A stretch of 64,000 bases of DNA from Ichthyophis bannanicus (lineage: Eukaryota > Chordata > Amphibia > Gymnophiona > Ichthyophiidae). The stretch is from assembly GCA_033557465.1 (NCBI GenBank), contig CM066043.1, forward strand, positions 74,988,662 through 75,052,661. The letters are read 5' to 3'. Below are positions 52,575 through 63,964 of this stretch, one piece after another (position 1 is the first letter of the stretch; each line of letters starts with the position of its first letter). The notes under the pieces were generated by a model that was given only the letters and a program-made list of their open reading frames with translations, made no database searches and was not told the DNA's origin. The position numbers and the translations under genes were made by a program.

Positions 52575-53790
52575 GCATCATAACCCTAGTAGAATTATGC
52601 AAAATACAGATATGATCACTTTTCAAGTACATTCGTAGCAAAAAAACCTGTGAGTCAGTTAGTCCATTAGATGATAGAGGGGTTAAAGGGGCACTAAGAG
52701 GCGACAAGGCGATAGCGGAGAGACTGAATGAATTCTTTACTTTGGTCTTTAATGAGGAAGATGTAGGGATGTTACCCATGACTGAAGTGGTATTTAAAGG
52801 TGCGGAAGAATTGAAGGAAATATCGATACATCGGGAAGATGTATTACAACTATTTGATAAACTGAAGAGTAGCAAATCACCTTGGCCAGATGATATACAT
52901 CCAAGGGTGTTGAAAGAACTGAAATATGAGATTGCAGATCTGCTATTATTAATCTGTGAACTATCATTAAAATCTGTAATACCTGAAGATTGGAGGATGG
53001 CAAATGTAACACCAATTTCTAAAAAGGGTTCAGGGGCGATCCGGGAAACCTCATGACATGTTAAAAACCTCGGACCAGTATGCAGCGGTGGCCAAAAGAG
53101 CAAATAGAATGCTAGGTATCATAAAGGAAAAGAATGGAAAATAAAACAAAGGATATTATGATGCCTCTATATCGTTCCATGGTGAGACCGCACCTTGAAT
53201 ACTGTGTGCCATTCTGGTCGCCGTATCTTAAAAAGGATATAGCGTTATTAGAAAAGGTACAGAGAAGAGCCACCAAAATGGTAAAGGTGATGGAAGGATA
53301 CCCCTATGAAGAAAGGCTAAAAAGCTTAGGGCTCTTTAACCTGGAAAAGAGACGGCTGAGGGGAGATATGATAGAAGTCTATAAATTAATAAACGGAGTG
53401 GAACGGGTAAATGTAGATCGATTGTTTACATTATCAGAATATAGAGAGACTAGAGGACATGCAATGAAGCTACAGGGTAACTTATTTAAGATTAATAAAA
53501 GAAAATATTTTTTCACTCAACGTGTAATCAAACTCTGGAATTTGTTACTGGAGGATGTAGTAAAGACTTTTAGTATAGCTGGGTTTAAAAAAGGTTTGGA
53601 CAAGTTCCTGGAGGAAAGGTCCATAAACCATTATTAAGAAGGGACCCAGGATATCAATGCATTGTGGAACCTGTCTTTTGGGAAAACTGCTAGGTACGTA
53701 TGACCTAGATTGGCCACTGTTGGAAATAGGATGCTGGGCTTGATGGACCTTGGTCTGACCCAGTATGGTATATCTTATGTTCTTATGCAC
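52575..53790 (+). pseudogene. CR1 LINE with RT core deleted
   Basis: The RT N-terminal part reads AERLNEFFTLVFNEEDVG, LFDKLKSSKSPWPDDIHP and VIPEDWRMANVTPISKKG. It then jumps near 53042 to the thumb and C-terminus ([65 protein letters not shown]), ending at 53637. RT motifs A to C are missing. The 3' end GACCTTGGTCTGACCCAGT and ATGTTCTTATG define the family of the tails at 841 and 18230. Confidence 0.88.
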
Positions 53791-53939
53791 TTGAGACATT
53801 CCCATTCCAACTGATAAATAGCTCATGCAAGAAAACCAGCTGTAATTGTAAAGGAGAAAAACATGAGAACAACATTGATAATATCAGAACCAAGTGATTA
53901 GTCCACGTTTCCTGGTTTAGGAGTGAGGATCGTTAATAT

Positions 53940-54286
53940 AATATGCAGAAACCTAGCCTGTTTTGAGACATTGTCCCTGGGAGGTCCAGTTTCTATTGGA
54001 GTTGAGTGCCATCGAGGAAGTCTCCTCTCCCCCCCCCCCCCCCAAAGAAAGAAAAACTAGGATTTTATTATTGCTGGATCTAAAGGAGGTCAACATCTGT
54101 GTAAGAAAATAAAGTTCAAAATGAACTCCCTACAAACCAACCTACTGCTTCTATTTCAGAACAAATATTAGCCTCTCTGGACCTCAAAGATGCTTATATG
54201 TGCATCTTTATTCATCCAAGGACTCTACAAAACCTTGATTTTCAGTTTCAATAAGGTTCATTACCATTGTTGGGCACTGCTGCCCT

Positions 54287-54295
<9 letters not shown>
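53940..54295 (+). pseudogene. Ancient DIRS RT relic, left part
   Basis: DNA around 54060-54290 reads ASLDLKDAYMCIFIHP (RT motif A of DIRS pol) and VHYHCWALLP, the position of YRVLPFG in A and B. There are many stops and a C-run at 54031-54043. The relic is cut by the L2 at 54296 and continues at about 58690. Confidence 0.7.
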
Positions 54296-54318
<23 letters not shown>

Positions 54319-57300
54319 ATTAGCACTTATATAGCACTTATATAGCACTGAGCATGCAGCGCTGTACAGGTATGACATGCATATAGAAGATATACATGTA
54401 ATAGACAGTCCCTGCCCATCAGAGTCATGCTCATCCGAGCTTACAATCTAATACTCATCCGAGTTTACAATCTAGTACAACAGTACAAAGCGATAGTCAA
54501 TTTGGTGCAAAGCATAATATGGTCTGTGTAATTCGGTTATGGGAGATTGAAGGGAATCGGGTTAGGATAAGGGTAGAAGTCAGGATCTGAAGGCGACAGT
54601 GAAGAGGTGGGTTTTTAACCTGAATTTGAAGAGGTCTAGTGAGGGCGCCTGGTGTATAGACATAGGTAGGTTGTTCCAGGCGTAGGGTGCAGCGAGGTAA
54701 AAGGAGCGAAGACGTGAGTTAGCTGTACGAGTGAAAGGCCTAAATAGAAGCAGTTAGTGGAGCGAAGGTCTCGAGAGGGGATGTAGGGAGAGATAAGAGA
54801 TGAGAGGTATTGAGGGGCCGCAGAGTGGATGCATTTATAGGTCAGTATGAAGTTTGAACTGTATGCGGAATTGGATGGGGAGCCAATGAAGTGACTTGAG
54901 AAGAGGAGTAATGTGGGCATGGCGAGACTGGCAGAATATTAGTCGAGCAGCATGATTTTTGTGTAGATTGAAGGGGAAAGAGATGATTCGCGGGGAGACC
55001 GGCAAGGAGCAGGTTGCAGTAATCTAGGCGAGAGGAAATTAAGGAGGGGATAAGCGTTTTGGTAGTGTGTTTGGAAAGGAAGGGGCGGATCTTGCCAATG
55101 TTGAAGAGGAAGAAGCGGCAGGTCTTAGCTACGAGCTGGATGTGTGTGGAGAAAGAGAGAAGTGTCAAAGATAACCTCCAGATTGCGGGCAGAGGAAACA
55201 GGAAGGATCGTAGATCCATCCTCTGAGATTGAGAAAGGGGAAAGAGGAGGGGCAGAGTTGGGGCGAAAGACGGGGAGTTCAGTCTTGGCCATGTTCAGTT
55301 TCAAGCGGCGATGGGACATCCAGCCAGCGATGTCAAAAAGGCAGGCTGAGACCTTGGTCTGGATTGCTGGAGAGATATTAGGTGTAGAGAGGTAGATTTG
55401 GGAGGAGTCGGCATAGAGATGGTACTGAAAGCCATGGGAGGAGATAAGTGCGCCAAGGGATTGGGTATAAAGGGAGAAAAGGAGGGGGCCTAAGACAGAT
55501 CCCTGTGGAACACCAACATGGAGCGGGGTAGGGGAGGAGGAGGAGCCCCCAGAGCATACACTAAAGGAGCGATGGGAGAGGTAGGAGGAGAACCAGGATA
55601 GCATGGAGTCCCTGAAGCCAAGGGAGGAGAGGGTGTTAAGGAAAAGAATGTGGTCAACAGTGTCAAAGGCCACAGAGAGGTCAAGAAGGATGAGGACAGA
55701 GTAGAGGCCCTTAGATTTAGCCAGGAGCAAGTCATCAGAGACTTTTGTAAGGGCAGTTTCAGTTGAGTGTAGGGGCCGGAAGCCTGATTGTAGTGGCTCC
55801 AAGAGGTCATGAGAGGTGAGGAAGTCGAGGCAGCAGTGGTGGACTGCTCATTCTAGTAGTTTAGAAATGAAGGGAAGGAGGGAGATGGGTCGATAGTTAG
55901 AAGGGCAGGTGGGATCGAGTGAGGGTTTCTTGAGGAGAGGTGTGACAATAGCATGTTTGAAATTGACTGGGACAGTTGCAGTGGAGAGTGAAAGGTTGAG
56001 AATAGGAGAGATGGATGGAACAATGGCGGGGGAGATGGGTGGGGATAGGGTCAGAGGAACAGGTGGTGGGTTTGGAGGAGGAGAGGAGGAGTGTGGTTTC
56101 CTCTTCGGAGATCGTAGGGAAAGAGGAGAGGGTAGCAGAGGAAGTATGGATGGGGGAGGAGAATTGGGGAGGGGGGGAAGGTAGATGAGGGATTGGGGAA
56201 TTGGAGGGTGATCTTGTGGATTTTGTTGTGGAAGTAGTCTGCTAGGGTTTGGGCAGAGAGGGAGGGGGGACCGGGGGTGGGGGCACCTTGAGGAGAGAAT
56301 TGAGGGTATTAAAGAGGCGGCGAGGATCAGAGGCGAGGGAGTTAGTCAGATGGATGTAGTATTCTTGCTTGGCAAGTGCTATGACTGACTGAAAGGAGCC
56401 AAGCATGAATTTGAAGTGAATGAGGTCTTCTGGGGAGCGGGATTTGGCCCAGGCGCGTTCAGCAGAACGGGCACGTGCGTAAATAGCGGGTTGTGGGTGA
56501 AAGCCAGGGCCTGGGGGTAGAACGTCTGACAGGAAAAGGGGTGGGTGGGGCAAGAGTATCAAGAGCAGAGGATAGTGCAGCATTATAAGAAGATACTGCT
56601 TCATCGACGGACTTGGAGGACACAATAGTGGAGAGAGATGGAGAAATGGTAGAGGAGAGAGTCAAGGGATCAATATTATGAAGATTTCTAAATAGGTTGG
56701 AGGAGACAGGACGAGGTTGAGACAGTGGAAGCTGAAGATTAAAGGTTAAGAGGTGATGATCAGATGAGGGAAGGATTGAGTTGTGGCAGTTTGAGGGAGA
56801 GGAGTTAGAGAAGAGTACCAGGTCCAGGCAGTGGCAGTGGCAGTGGCCGTGTACGTGGGTGGGAGGCAGTGGAGCAGAGTTGTAGGTCAAATGAGGAGGT
56901 GAGGGCAAGGAACTTTAAAGCATGGGGATCAGAGGGGTTATCAACATGAATATTAAAGTCGCTGAGAATAAGAGTGGGGGAAGAGGGATTGAGGAAGACG
57001 GAGAGCCAGGAGTTGAAGTCGGTGAGGAAGGTCGATTTGGATTTGTCGGGTGGGCAGTAAATAACAGCTACCGGAGGGGAAGTGGTGAGAAGAGGCGAAT
57101 GGAGTGGACTTCGAAAGAGAGGGAGGAGAGTGACTGAGGCAGAAGGAGAGGTTGGAATTGGCAAGAGGGGGAAAGTAGAAGCCCAACACCTCCACCGCGA
57201 CCAGTGGTACGAGGTGTATGGGAGAACTGGTTGCCCCCCGTGGCAGAGAGCAGCAATGGATGCAGTATCGTCTGGGAGGAGCCAGGTCTCAGTTAGGGCA

Positions 57301-58120
57301 AGCAGTTGTAGTGCTTTAGATATGAAGAGATCATGCGTAAGAACAGGTTTCTTAGAGACTGAGCATGCGTTCCATAGGGCATATAAGAACGGGAGAGTGG
57401 AGGGAGAAAGGAGAGGGATATGGATAAGGTTAGACAAGTTACGGGAGGATTTCTTTCCAAAGTAAGATGGCAGTCTAGTGGGGCCTTTACGTGGGGAACT
57501 ATTTCCAGAGTGATAGTGAGATCTAGAGGGGTTGGGGTACAGGTGGGTGTGTCTATCAGGTAGGATTCATGAGGATTTATTTTTAGGGTGAGACAGACAG
57601 AGCTCTGGAGGGGGTAGGGTTTGGGTTAACATCTATGGATGATCAGTGTGAGTGAGGGAGGGTGGGTGGGGAAAGGAGTGAGATATGGATGAGATTAGAT
57701 AGGGTATGTGAGGAACTCTTCTTAGGGTGAGAGAAATCGAGGGGGCCAGGGTTAGGTTTGATATTTCCTGATGAGAGGAGGAGGAGAAGTAGGGAGCGGG
57801 GTAAAGCGGAGGCAGTATGACGGAAGCGAGGGTGGGGTTGCCTTAAAGAGAGAGGGGTTGTTTGAATGAGGGGGAGGGTGTGATGAAGCTCAAGGGCAGT
57901 TGCAAGGTTAGAGGACAGGATGAAGGGGGAGGTGAGGAGGGAGAGTAGGGGAGAAAGGAATGAGGGTGTTGGTAGGAGGGGAGGCAGTTGGGGAGTATGA
58001 GGAAGAGAACGACAATGTAGTGTGGGGCCATAGTAGTGGGGGCTATGAACATCTGTTATCTTCAACGCAGTGGGTGGCTAAGGATTCTAGACACTAAGCC
58101 ACTATATGAGTTGCACGTGA
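54296..58120 (-). pseudogene. L2 LINE, nearly full length, inactive
   Basis: Minus strand. The ORF2 N-terminus LLLLLLSSGNIKPNPGP is at about 57740, the hallmark of L2 proteins. Endonuclease: LLALTETWLLPDD, IYCPPDKSKSTFLTDF, LILSDFNIHVDNP (56805-57437). Linker: KFMLGSFQSVIALAKQEYY. RT (55125-55802): [32 protein letters not shown] (motif A), [13 protein letters not shown] (motif B), YADSSQIYL (motif C, where the second Asp of YADD is Ser). C-terminus: LISSRLDYCNLLLAGLP and AAPQYLSSL. Several frameshifts occur. The 3' end is an (ACT)n run at 54296-54318. A segment with SNLIHI.LLSP is present twice (about 57420 and 57690). Confidence 0.88.
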
Positions 58121-58179
58121 GGATTACATACTACGCAGTGTGAGTTACAAGTCCTGGTAGTGGGGAGACAGTAGCCTGT

Positions 58180-58370
58180 GCAGCAAAGTTGAATGCAGGC
58201 AATGGGGAGCAAGTTCAATGCAGGCCATGGGCGGCAGGTTCTATGCAGGTAATGGGAGGCAAGTTCTATGCAAACAACAGGAAACACATTCTAAGCTGAC
58301 TGTGGGTAGCAAGATCTAGGCAATCGATGGGAAGCAGCAAGGTCTATGCAGGTGTGGGAAGCAAGAGCAA
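58180..58370 (-). repeat. 25-bp degenerate tandem repeat upstream of the L2
   Basis: Units of about 25 bp (CAAGTTCAATGCAGGCCATG and variants) start at 58210, 58235 and 58260, with weaker copies either side. This is probably part of the L2 5' region, which may carry promoter monomers. Confidence 0.6.
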
Positions 58371-58469
58371 TAGCAGGGTGCCTGGGGCTGGGTTTGATGG
58401 TTTGCGCCAGTGTGCACTTGGTCCTCACCTAAGGGCCAAGCCAAAGGGCCCTCTGGCGAGGCCCCACCC

Positions 58470-58608
58470 GATGGTGCTCCAATAATGATGGGGCCGCTGG
58501 GGAGGCGTGCGGCGTGGCCCAATACGCCCGATGGCGCTCCAATAATGATGGGGCCGCTGGGGAGGCGTACGGCATGGCCCGATGCGCCCGATGGCGCTCC
58601 AATAATGA
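58470..58608 (-). repeat. 60-bp tandem repeat, 2.3 units
   Basis: GATGGYGCTCCAATAATGAT starts units at 58470, 58530 and 58590 with very few differences. It is GC-rich with several CpG. It lies upstream (on the minus strand) of the L2 coding region and could be its promoter array. Confidence 0.75.
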
Positions 58609-58689
58609 CTTTCATCAGCACCCATTTGACTAGTGACAGCCTGCTTGCCTGAATAAATGCAAGCTTCACTCCAGACTACCATACAAATA

Positions 58690-59480
58690 GTTAAATCTGT
58701 TAAATGTCAACTATTCTGCTCTAGAAGACCTGCCTCTTCATGACACCTTCTCCATTCAGTGCACTCACAGGCTAATATATGCATTGCCCCTACTCTCCAG
58801 TGTCATGCAGAAGACCAATTGAGACAAGACTCATGATACCATATTGGTCTTAACAGATCGGGTTCCCATGGTTAATGACTCCAGCGAAGGACCAGTCATA
58901 TCTTCTAGAAACTCAACAATCTCTACTGATGCAACAGGAAGGTTGCCTTTTGCACCTGAATCTGCAGTCTCTCTCTAGCAGCATGGATATTGAAAGGCAC
59001 ATAGCGTCCTCCCTTCCTGTTTACTTCTGTAGTCCAGGAGATTCTTTTGGCTTTTAGATGACCCTCAACCTTAAAATCCTATCAACTCTGATGGACCCAC
59101 TTTAGGACTTGGTGTGCAAACAATAGACAAGTATCTATCTATATTGCCCTGTCACATTCTTATTTTACTTTGTGCACCAATCTCTGCCTGCCACTACACG
59201 TCTTGATCATAGTGGCATATCATGATCAAGTTGATGTCAAATCTCTATCAGGTCATCTGCTGATCACAAAATTCTTTAGAAGTCATCTGAACACCAAACC
59301 ACCTCTCCATGACCCACCACCATTGTGGGATCTCAGCTTAGTCCTCTCTCAATTTATGGAGGGCCCTTTTGAACTCTTGGCCTTAGTATTTCTCAAATTT
59401 CTCACTTGGGAGACTGTTCTGTATAAGCATCACTGTGCCAGAAGAGTCAGCAAACTATAGCCCTCATGCATTCTTTCCCA
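58690..59480 (+). pseudogene. Ancient DIRS relic, pol C-terminus and YR part
   Basis: LLMQQEGCLLHLNLQSL (about 58935) aligns with the pol tail DLLSQEGGTLWHPNPQSF of D. 59170-59460 reads LLITKFFRSHLNTKPP, WDLSLVLSQFMEGPFELLA, LKFLTWETVL and CARRVSKL, which is YR up to the first catalytic Arg. The C-terminal half is lost. It is the right half of the element cut by the L2. Confidence 0.72.
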
Positions 59481-60025
59481 GTATTTTTTTGTGATGATGT
59501 CATCATTGATTATAACACAGGTCTGCGACTAAAAAGCTGTTTGATTATTTTCATCTAATTTCCATGTATTTTGGTGTGCTGAAAACAAATAAAATATTGA
59601 AAAAACTCCTAGACGTCATGATTTGCCACAACATGCAAAATTGTCTTCAAATTTATCAAATTTTTTCAAATTACTATTAATTAATTCAAATTACTATTCA
59701 TTAATTCACATAAGTGCATTTAAGATATAAAATGCCAAAAAAACCTTAAAGGGGTTGTCCGAGTTATGTAAAAAAAAATATAGCACTGTAAATCTGATGG
59801 TCAGCAATATATACATAAGCTAAGCAAGTTTTAAGTCCGTGCTTCTAATGGTAGAAGGGGTTAATCTTTCCTGAAGAATCCAGTGGGAGGGAGACACAGG
59901 GCAGATAGCAGCAGCTCCGGTCAGTGCAGGGGGGCATGGCCAGCACTGTGACATCTCGTGTACAGACACAGAGCTGCTCTCTCCTGCATGCCACACTTGT
60001 GCACGAATCATCATCAGGTTCTTGG
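59481..60025. other. Non-coding; possible left end of a TTAA-type element
   Basis: At 59746 the sequence TTAAAGGGGTTGTCCGAGTT resembles termini of TTAA-targeting DNA transposons. The rest has no ORF. If this is an end, the unit would include the gene at 62241-63904 and its other end lies beyond the window. Confidence 0.4.
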
Positions 60026-60939
60026 TTCTAGGCCAGTGATGGCTAACCTTTTTGAGCCCGAGTGCCCAAACTGCCGCACAAAACCAAAGAATTTCCTCAA
60101 AGTGCCAGCACGTCATTTGCATAAGTGGTCTTATTTGCATAAATATTTGCATAATGTTACCATACACTAACTTTTAGTAAACATGTCTCTTAATGAGTGT
60201 ATGGATAAAGAAAGACTAAAAGATTTCTACATTACTATAATCCAGTGCCAACCGCCAGGCACATTAGGAACTACTACAAACGCTGCCCATTTAGAACCCA
60301 TAGCAAACCCGCCGTATCCTGACAGCATTACCAGGACTCACAAAGCACCATACCCTACCTATCAAAAGGCAACACTGCAAATATTAAACCAATACATTTC
60401 AGTGAATACTGGGGAAAGAGAACAAGTGGCAACGTCAAATAGGAATTTCCTCTTGTACCAAACAAAGCGCAGATGTTAATGATGCACATTTCCCAGAGCT
60501 GACATATTCCAGTTAATAAATTCAAAATAAAGAGATATCGTTCTACCTTTTGTGCATTTTTTTTCAGTTGCAATTGGTCCAGCCATTTTCTTCTGGTTTC
60601 TTCATGTTTTCTGCTAACTCTCCATCGTCTGCTGTCCATTTGTCCTTTCTTCTCTCTTCTAGTTTTTTTTCCATTCTCTCTCTCTCTACATCTGCTTTAA
60701 CATACTAATCTTTCTCCTTTTGCTCTTTCCTCATTCCTATTTCATCCACACAAATTTTACCCCTCCATCCTCAATCCCCAATTACTCTCCCAATACCTGG
60801 CCAATTGTAGATTTTTCATCCCTCCTACACAAAATATTTTTCCCCTCTCCATTTTACTCTCCCAGCCCCATCCCATTCTAATCCTCCCCCAACATCAGCT
60901 CCCTTCTAGTTCCAGTCTCACCCAGCATCCATTCCCTTC

Positions 60940-61660
60940 TTCAAGCCCCCCACTTCCCCTCAGCCCATTTCCATTCCAAGCCCCGTCCCCATCAGCTATT
61001 TGCAGTTCAAGACCCCCACTTCCCCTCAGCCCATTTCCATTCCAAGCCCCATCCCCAACAGCTATTTGCAGTTCAAGCCCCTTTCCACTCAGCCCATTTC
61101 CAGTCCTAGCAACCCCCCCAACCCATTACCAGTCCTAGCCCCACATAGCCCACTCCCAGTCCTAATCCCACCAGCCCATTTCCAGTCCTAACCTCCCCAT
61201 CAGCCCACTCCCAGTCCTAATCCCCCATCACTCAATTTTTAGTTTAAGCCCCCCAGCGCCTATCACCACTCCTAACCCCCCCAGCGCCCATCACCACTCC
61301 TACCCCCCCCCAGCCCAGCGCCCATCACCACTCCTAACCCCCCCAGCCAGCCCAGTGCCCATCACCACTCCTAACCCCCCCCAGCCAGCCCAGTGTCCAT
61401 CACCACTCCTAACCCCCCAGCCCAGTGCCCATCACCACTCCTAACCCCCCCACCCCAGCCCATCACTACTCCTAACACCCCCCAGCCCAGCCCAGCCCAT
61501 CACTACTCCTAACCCCCCCCAGCCCAGCCCAGCCAATCCCCACTCCTAACCCCCCCCAGCCCATCCCAGCCCAGCCCATCACAACTCCTAAGCCCCCCAG
61601 CCCAGCCCAGCCCAGCCCATCACCACTCCTAACCCCCACCCCCCACCCCCAGCCCAGCCC
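60940..61660. repeat. C-rich minisatellite inside the hAT element
   Basis: The first part repeats a unit of about 60 bp (AGCCCATTTCCATTCCAAGC, then AGCTATTTGCAGTTCAAG). From 61240 a unit of about 30 bp follows (CATCACCACTCCTAACCCCC with CAGCCCAG) in many copies. The complementary strand is a run of G-tracts and may form G-quadruplexes. Confidence 0.85.
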
Positions 61661-61679
61661 AGGGAAAATTAAAAAAAAA

Positions 61680-62081
61680 AAGAAAACCTGTCTGCTGCCG
61701 CTGTCGGGGCCGCCGCGGCAGAATAGAGCGTGCCGCGGGGCCCCCCTGTACCCACCCGGCAGAGCCAGTCCACCCCGTAGCAGCTCTCTCTTTGGAGCTG
61801 CAGTCAGACGCGCCGGCTTGCAGAGCGCGAGGGAAGAGTTCCCTCGCTGCTCTGTTAAGCCCGCGGGGGCTGATGGGAAGTTCCCATCAGCCCCCGCGGG
61901 CTTAACAGAGTCGCGAAAGGGAAACTCTTCCCTTCGCGCTCTGCAAGCCGGCGAGTCTGACTGCAGCTCCAAAGAGAGAGCTGCTACGGGGAGGACAGGC
62001 TCTGCCGGGTGGGTACAGGGGGGCCCCGCGGCACGCTCGATTCTGCCGCGGCGGCCCCGACAACGGCAGCAGACAGGGTTG
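61680..62081. repeat. Near-perfect palindrome, 2 x 200 bp
   Basis: The arms 61680-61879 and 61881-62081 are complementary around a single central base (GGGAA-G-TTCCC at 61880). Pairs include CTTGCAGAGCGCGAGGGAAG with CTTCCCTTCGCGCTCTGCAAG and CAGCTCTCTCTTTGGAGC with its complement. Few mismatches and no loop. GC-rich. Confidence 0.92.
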
Positions 62082-62240
62082 TTGGTTTTTTTTCGATGGC
62101 GGACCTTCCCGCGTGCCAGCTGCAAGGCCTTCGCGTGCCACAGCTGGCACGCGTGCCATAGGTTCGCCATCGCTGTTCTAGGCTGTTCACACTTTTTCAT
62201 CGCAATTCATGTTAGCTCGTCATTCCTCAACCGTTATGTT

Positions 62241-63904
62241 ATGGCTCCGCGAAAGTGTATTAATTCGCCAGACAGTTTCTGTTTCATCTGTGGTGAATAT
62301 ACAGTGTTGAAGCAACAGCAGAATATTACAGACTTTGTGAAAAAAGTATACTTTGCATACTTTGGACTAAAAATTGAAGATCAAGATAAAGTCTGGGCGC
62401 CTCATAAAGTGTGCAAACGGTGTGTTGAGGACCTCCGAAACTGGTTCAAGGGTAAGAAAAAATCTTTACATTATGGGATTCCTATGGTATGGCGAGAGCA
62501 AAAGAACCATAGTGACGACTGTTATTTTTGTTCATGCGATGTGAAAGGGTTTAATTCCAAATGGAAGCATTCCATTTCATACCCCAATCTTCACTCGGCA
62601 ATTCGTCGCATCCCCCATGGCACAGATATACCAGTACCCAAGCCCCCTGCTACCTTGGAAGAGATACCTAGCTCCGAAGAAGGTGAAGTCATACCTGAAC
62701 CAAATGACGAATCAAGTTCTGACTTTGAAGATGATACAAGACCAAAATTGTTTTCTCAGGAGGAGATGAATGATTTGGTAAGAGACTTGAATCTTCCTAA
62801 AGATGCCGCTGAGTTACTCGGATCAAGGCTGAAAAGCAGGAATTTATTGTTGCCAGGAGTGTCATCTTCATGGTTCAGACATCGTGAAAAGGAGTTCGTT
62901 CCTTATTTCGCCCAGGAAGACAAGTTGGTTTATTGCATCGATGTCGAAGGTCTGATGGGTCAATTTAAAATCCAATATGATTCAGAGCAATGGCGTCTTT
63001 TTATAGATTCTTCAAAAAGAAGTCTCAAAGCAGTTTTACTCCACAATGGTTTTTACGCTTCCATACCTGTAGGTCATTCCGTACACTTGAAGGAAACCTA
63101 CGAGAACTTGGAATTGGTTCTTCGTAAACTTGGCAAGTGTGTGGGGACTTGAAGGTCTTGTGCATGCTGCTCGGGCAACAAGCTGGGTATACCAAATATC
63201 TCTGTTTTCTGTGTCTATGGGACAGTCGAAACCGACAAAATCACTGGACCAAGAAGAGTTGGCAGCCGAGGGTGCTAACAGTCAGTGAAAAAAATGTCCT
63301 CCGAGAAACTTTGGTACCTTCCCATAAAGTTCTTCTACCACCTCTCCACATAAAATTGGGATTGATAAAGCAATTCGTAAAATCACTTCCAAGAGATGAA
63401 GAATGCTTCAAATACTTGGTCTCCAAGTTTCCAGGCCTGTCGGAGGCAAAATTGAAGGAAGGTGTGTTCGTCGGACCAGACATTAGAAGGCTTATAGTTG
63501 ATCAAGAGTTTGTCAATACCATCATGGATCCTCAAAAAGAAGAGTAGATTGCATTTAAAGAAGTCGTACAGAAATTTTTAGGCAATAACAAAGATCCTCA
63601 CTACAAAAAGATCGTCGGACGAATGCTGAAAGCATTTCAAGCTTTAGGTTGCCTGATGAGTTTGAAAGTGCATTTCCTCCACTCCCACCTTGACTACTTT
63701 CCTGAAAATTTGGGAGCTGTGAGTGAGGAACAAGGTGAACGATTCCACCAAGACATTAAAGAGATGGAAAGGAGATACCAGGGAAAATGGAGCATTACAA
63801 TGATGGCAGACTACTGTTGGATGCTTCAGAGAGACATTCCAGATGCTACTCACAAGCGTAAATGCACCAAGAGGAGCCTCACAAGGAAGAAGAATCGAGT
63901 TTAG
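62241..63904 (+). pseudogene. Zinc-finger/DDE-like multi-domain protein, broken (family not named)
   Basis: About 553 codons from the ATG at 62241. The N-terminal Cys cluster is CFICGEY, HKVCKRCVEDL (residues about 13-65), then CYFCSCD. An acidic linker follows (PSSEEGEVIPEPNDESSSDFEDD). The core reads WRLFIDSSKRSLKAVLLHNG, then CGDLKVLCMLLGQQAGYTK, CFLCLWDSR, and HFLHSHLDYFPENLGAVSEEQGERFH, ending in a Lys/Arg-rich tail. I infer an RNase H-fold transposase-like core with acidic residues in FIDSS, GDLK and ENLGAVSEE, but have no proof. A frameshift lies near 63140 (KCVGT-stop against CGDLK) and a TAG at 63545-63547. I know such proteins as multi-copy, mobile-looking genes in animal genomes but cannot assign a superfamily. 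Confidence 0.7.
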
Positions 63905-63958
63905 TGTGTGTATGTGAGCTCATTTCAGTTCAAAAAAGGATTTTCATGAAAATATTGT

Positions 63959-63964
63959 AATAAA
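63959..63964 (+). promoter_or_regulatory. Polyadenylation signal AATAAA
   Basis: AATAAA lies 55 bp after the stop of the gene at 62241-63904, in an AT-rich 3' flank, on the same strand. Confidence 0.6.

Larger units (their letters stand above)
60034..62175. mobile_element. Non-autonomous hAT element with 8-bp TSD
   Basis: The termini CAGTGATGGCTAACCT and AGGTTCGCCATCGCTG are inverted repeats with two mismatches. TTCTAGGC is duplicated exactly at 60026-60033 and 62176-62183. Neither strand encodes a hAT transposase. Inside are an unrecognised 98-codon ORF (60183-60479), a C-rich minisatellite (about 60940-61660) and a 0.4-kb palindrome (61680-62081). It interrupts the 5' flank of the gene at 62241. 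Confidence 0.92.

Noticed and set aside
56805..57437. Host exonuclease or endonuclease gene
   Set aside because: The LTETWL, DFNIHVD and KPNPGP motifs in this context are the L2 endonuclease, and RT follows on the same strand.
60940..61660. CRISPR-like array
   Set aside because: The repeats are C-rich, variable in unit length and without unique spacers. It is a minisatellite in a vertebrate hAT element.
61472..62200. 242-codon minus-strand ORF
   Set aside because: It translates the minisatellite and palindrome of the hAT element. It is low in complexity, with no domain.
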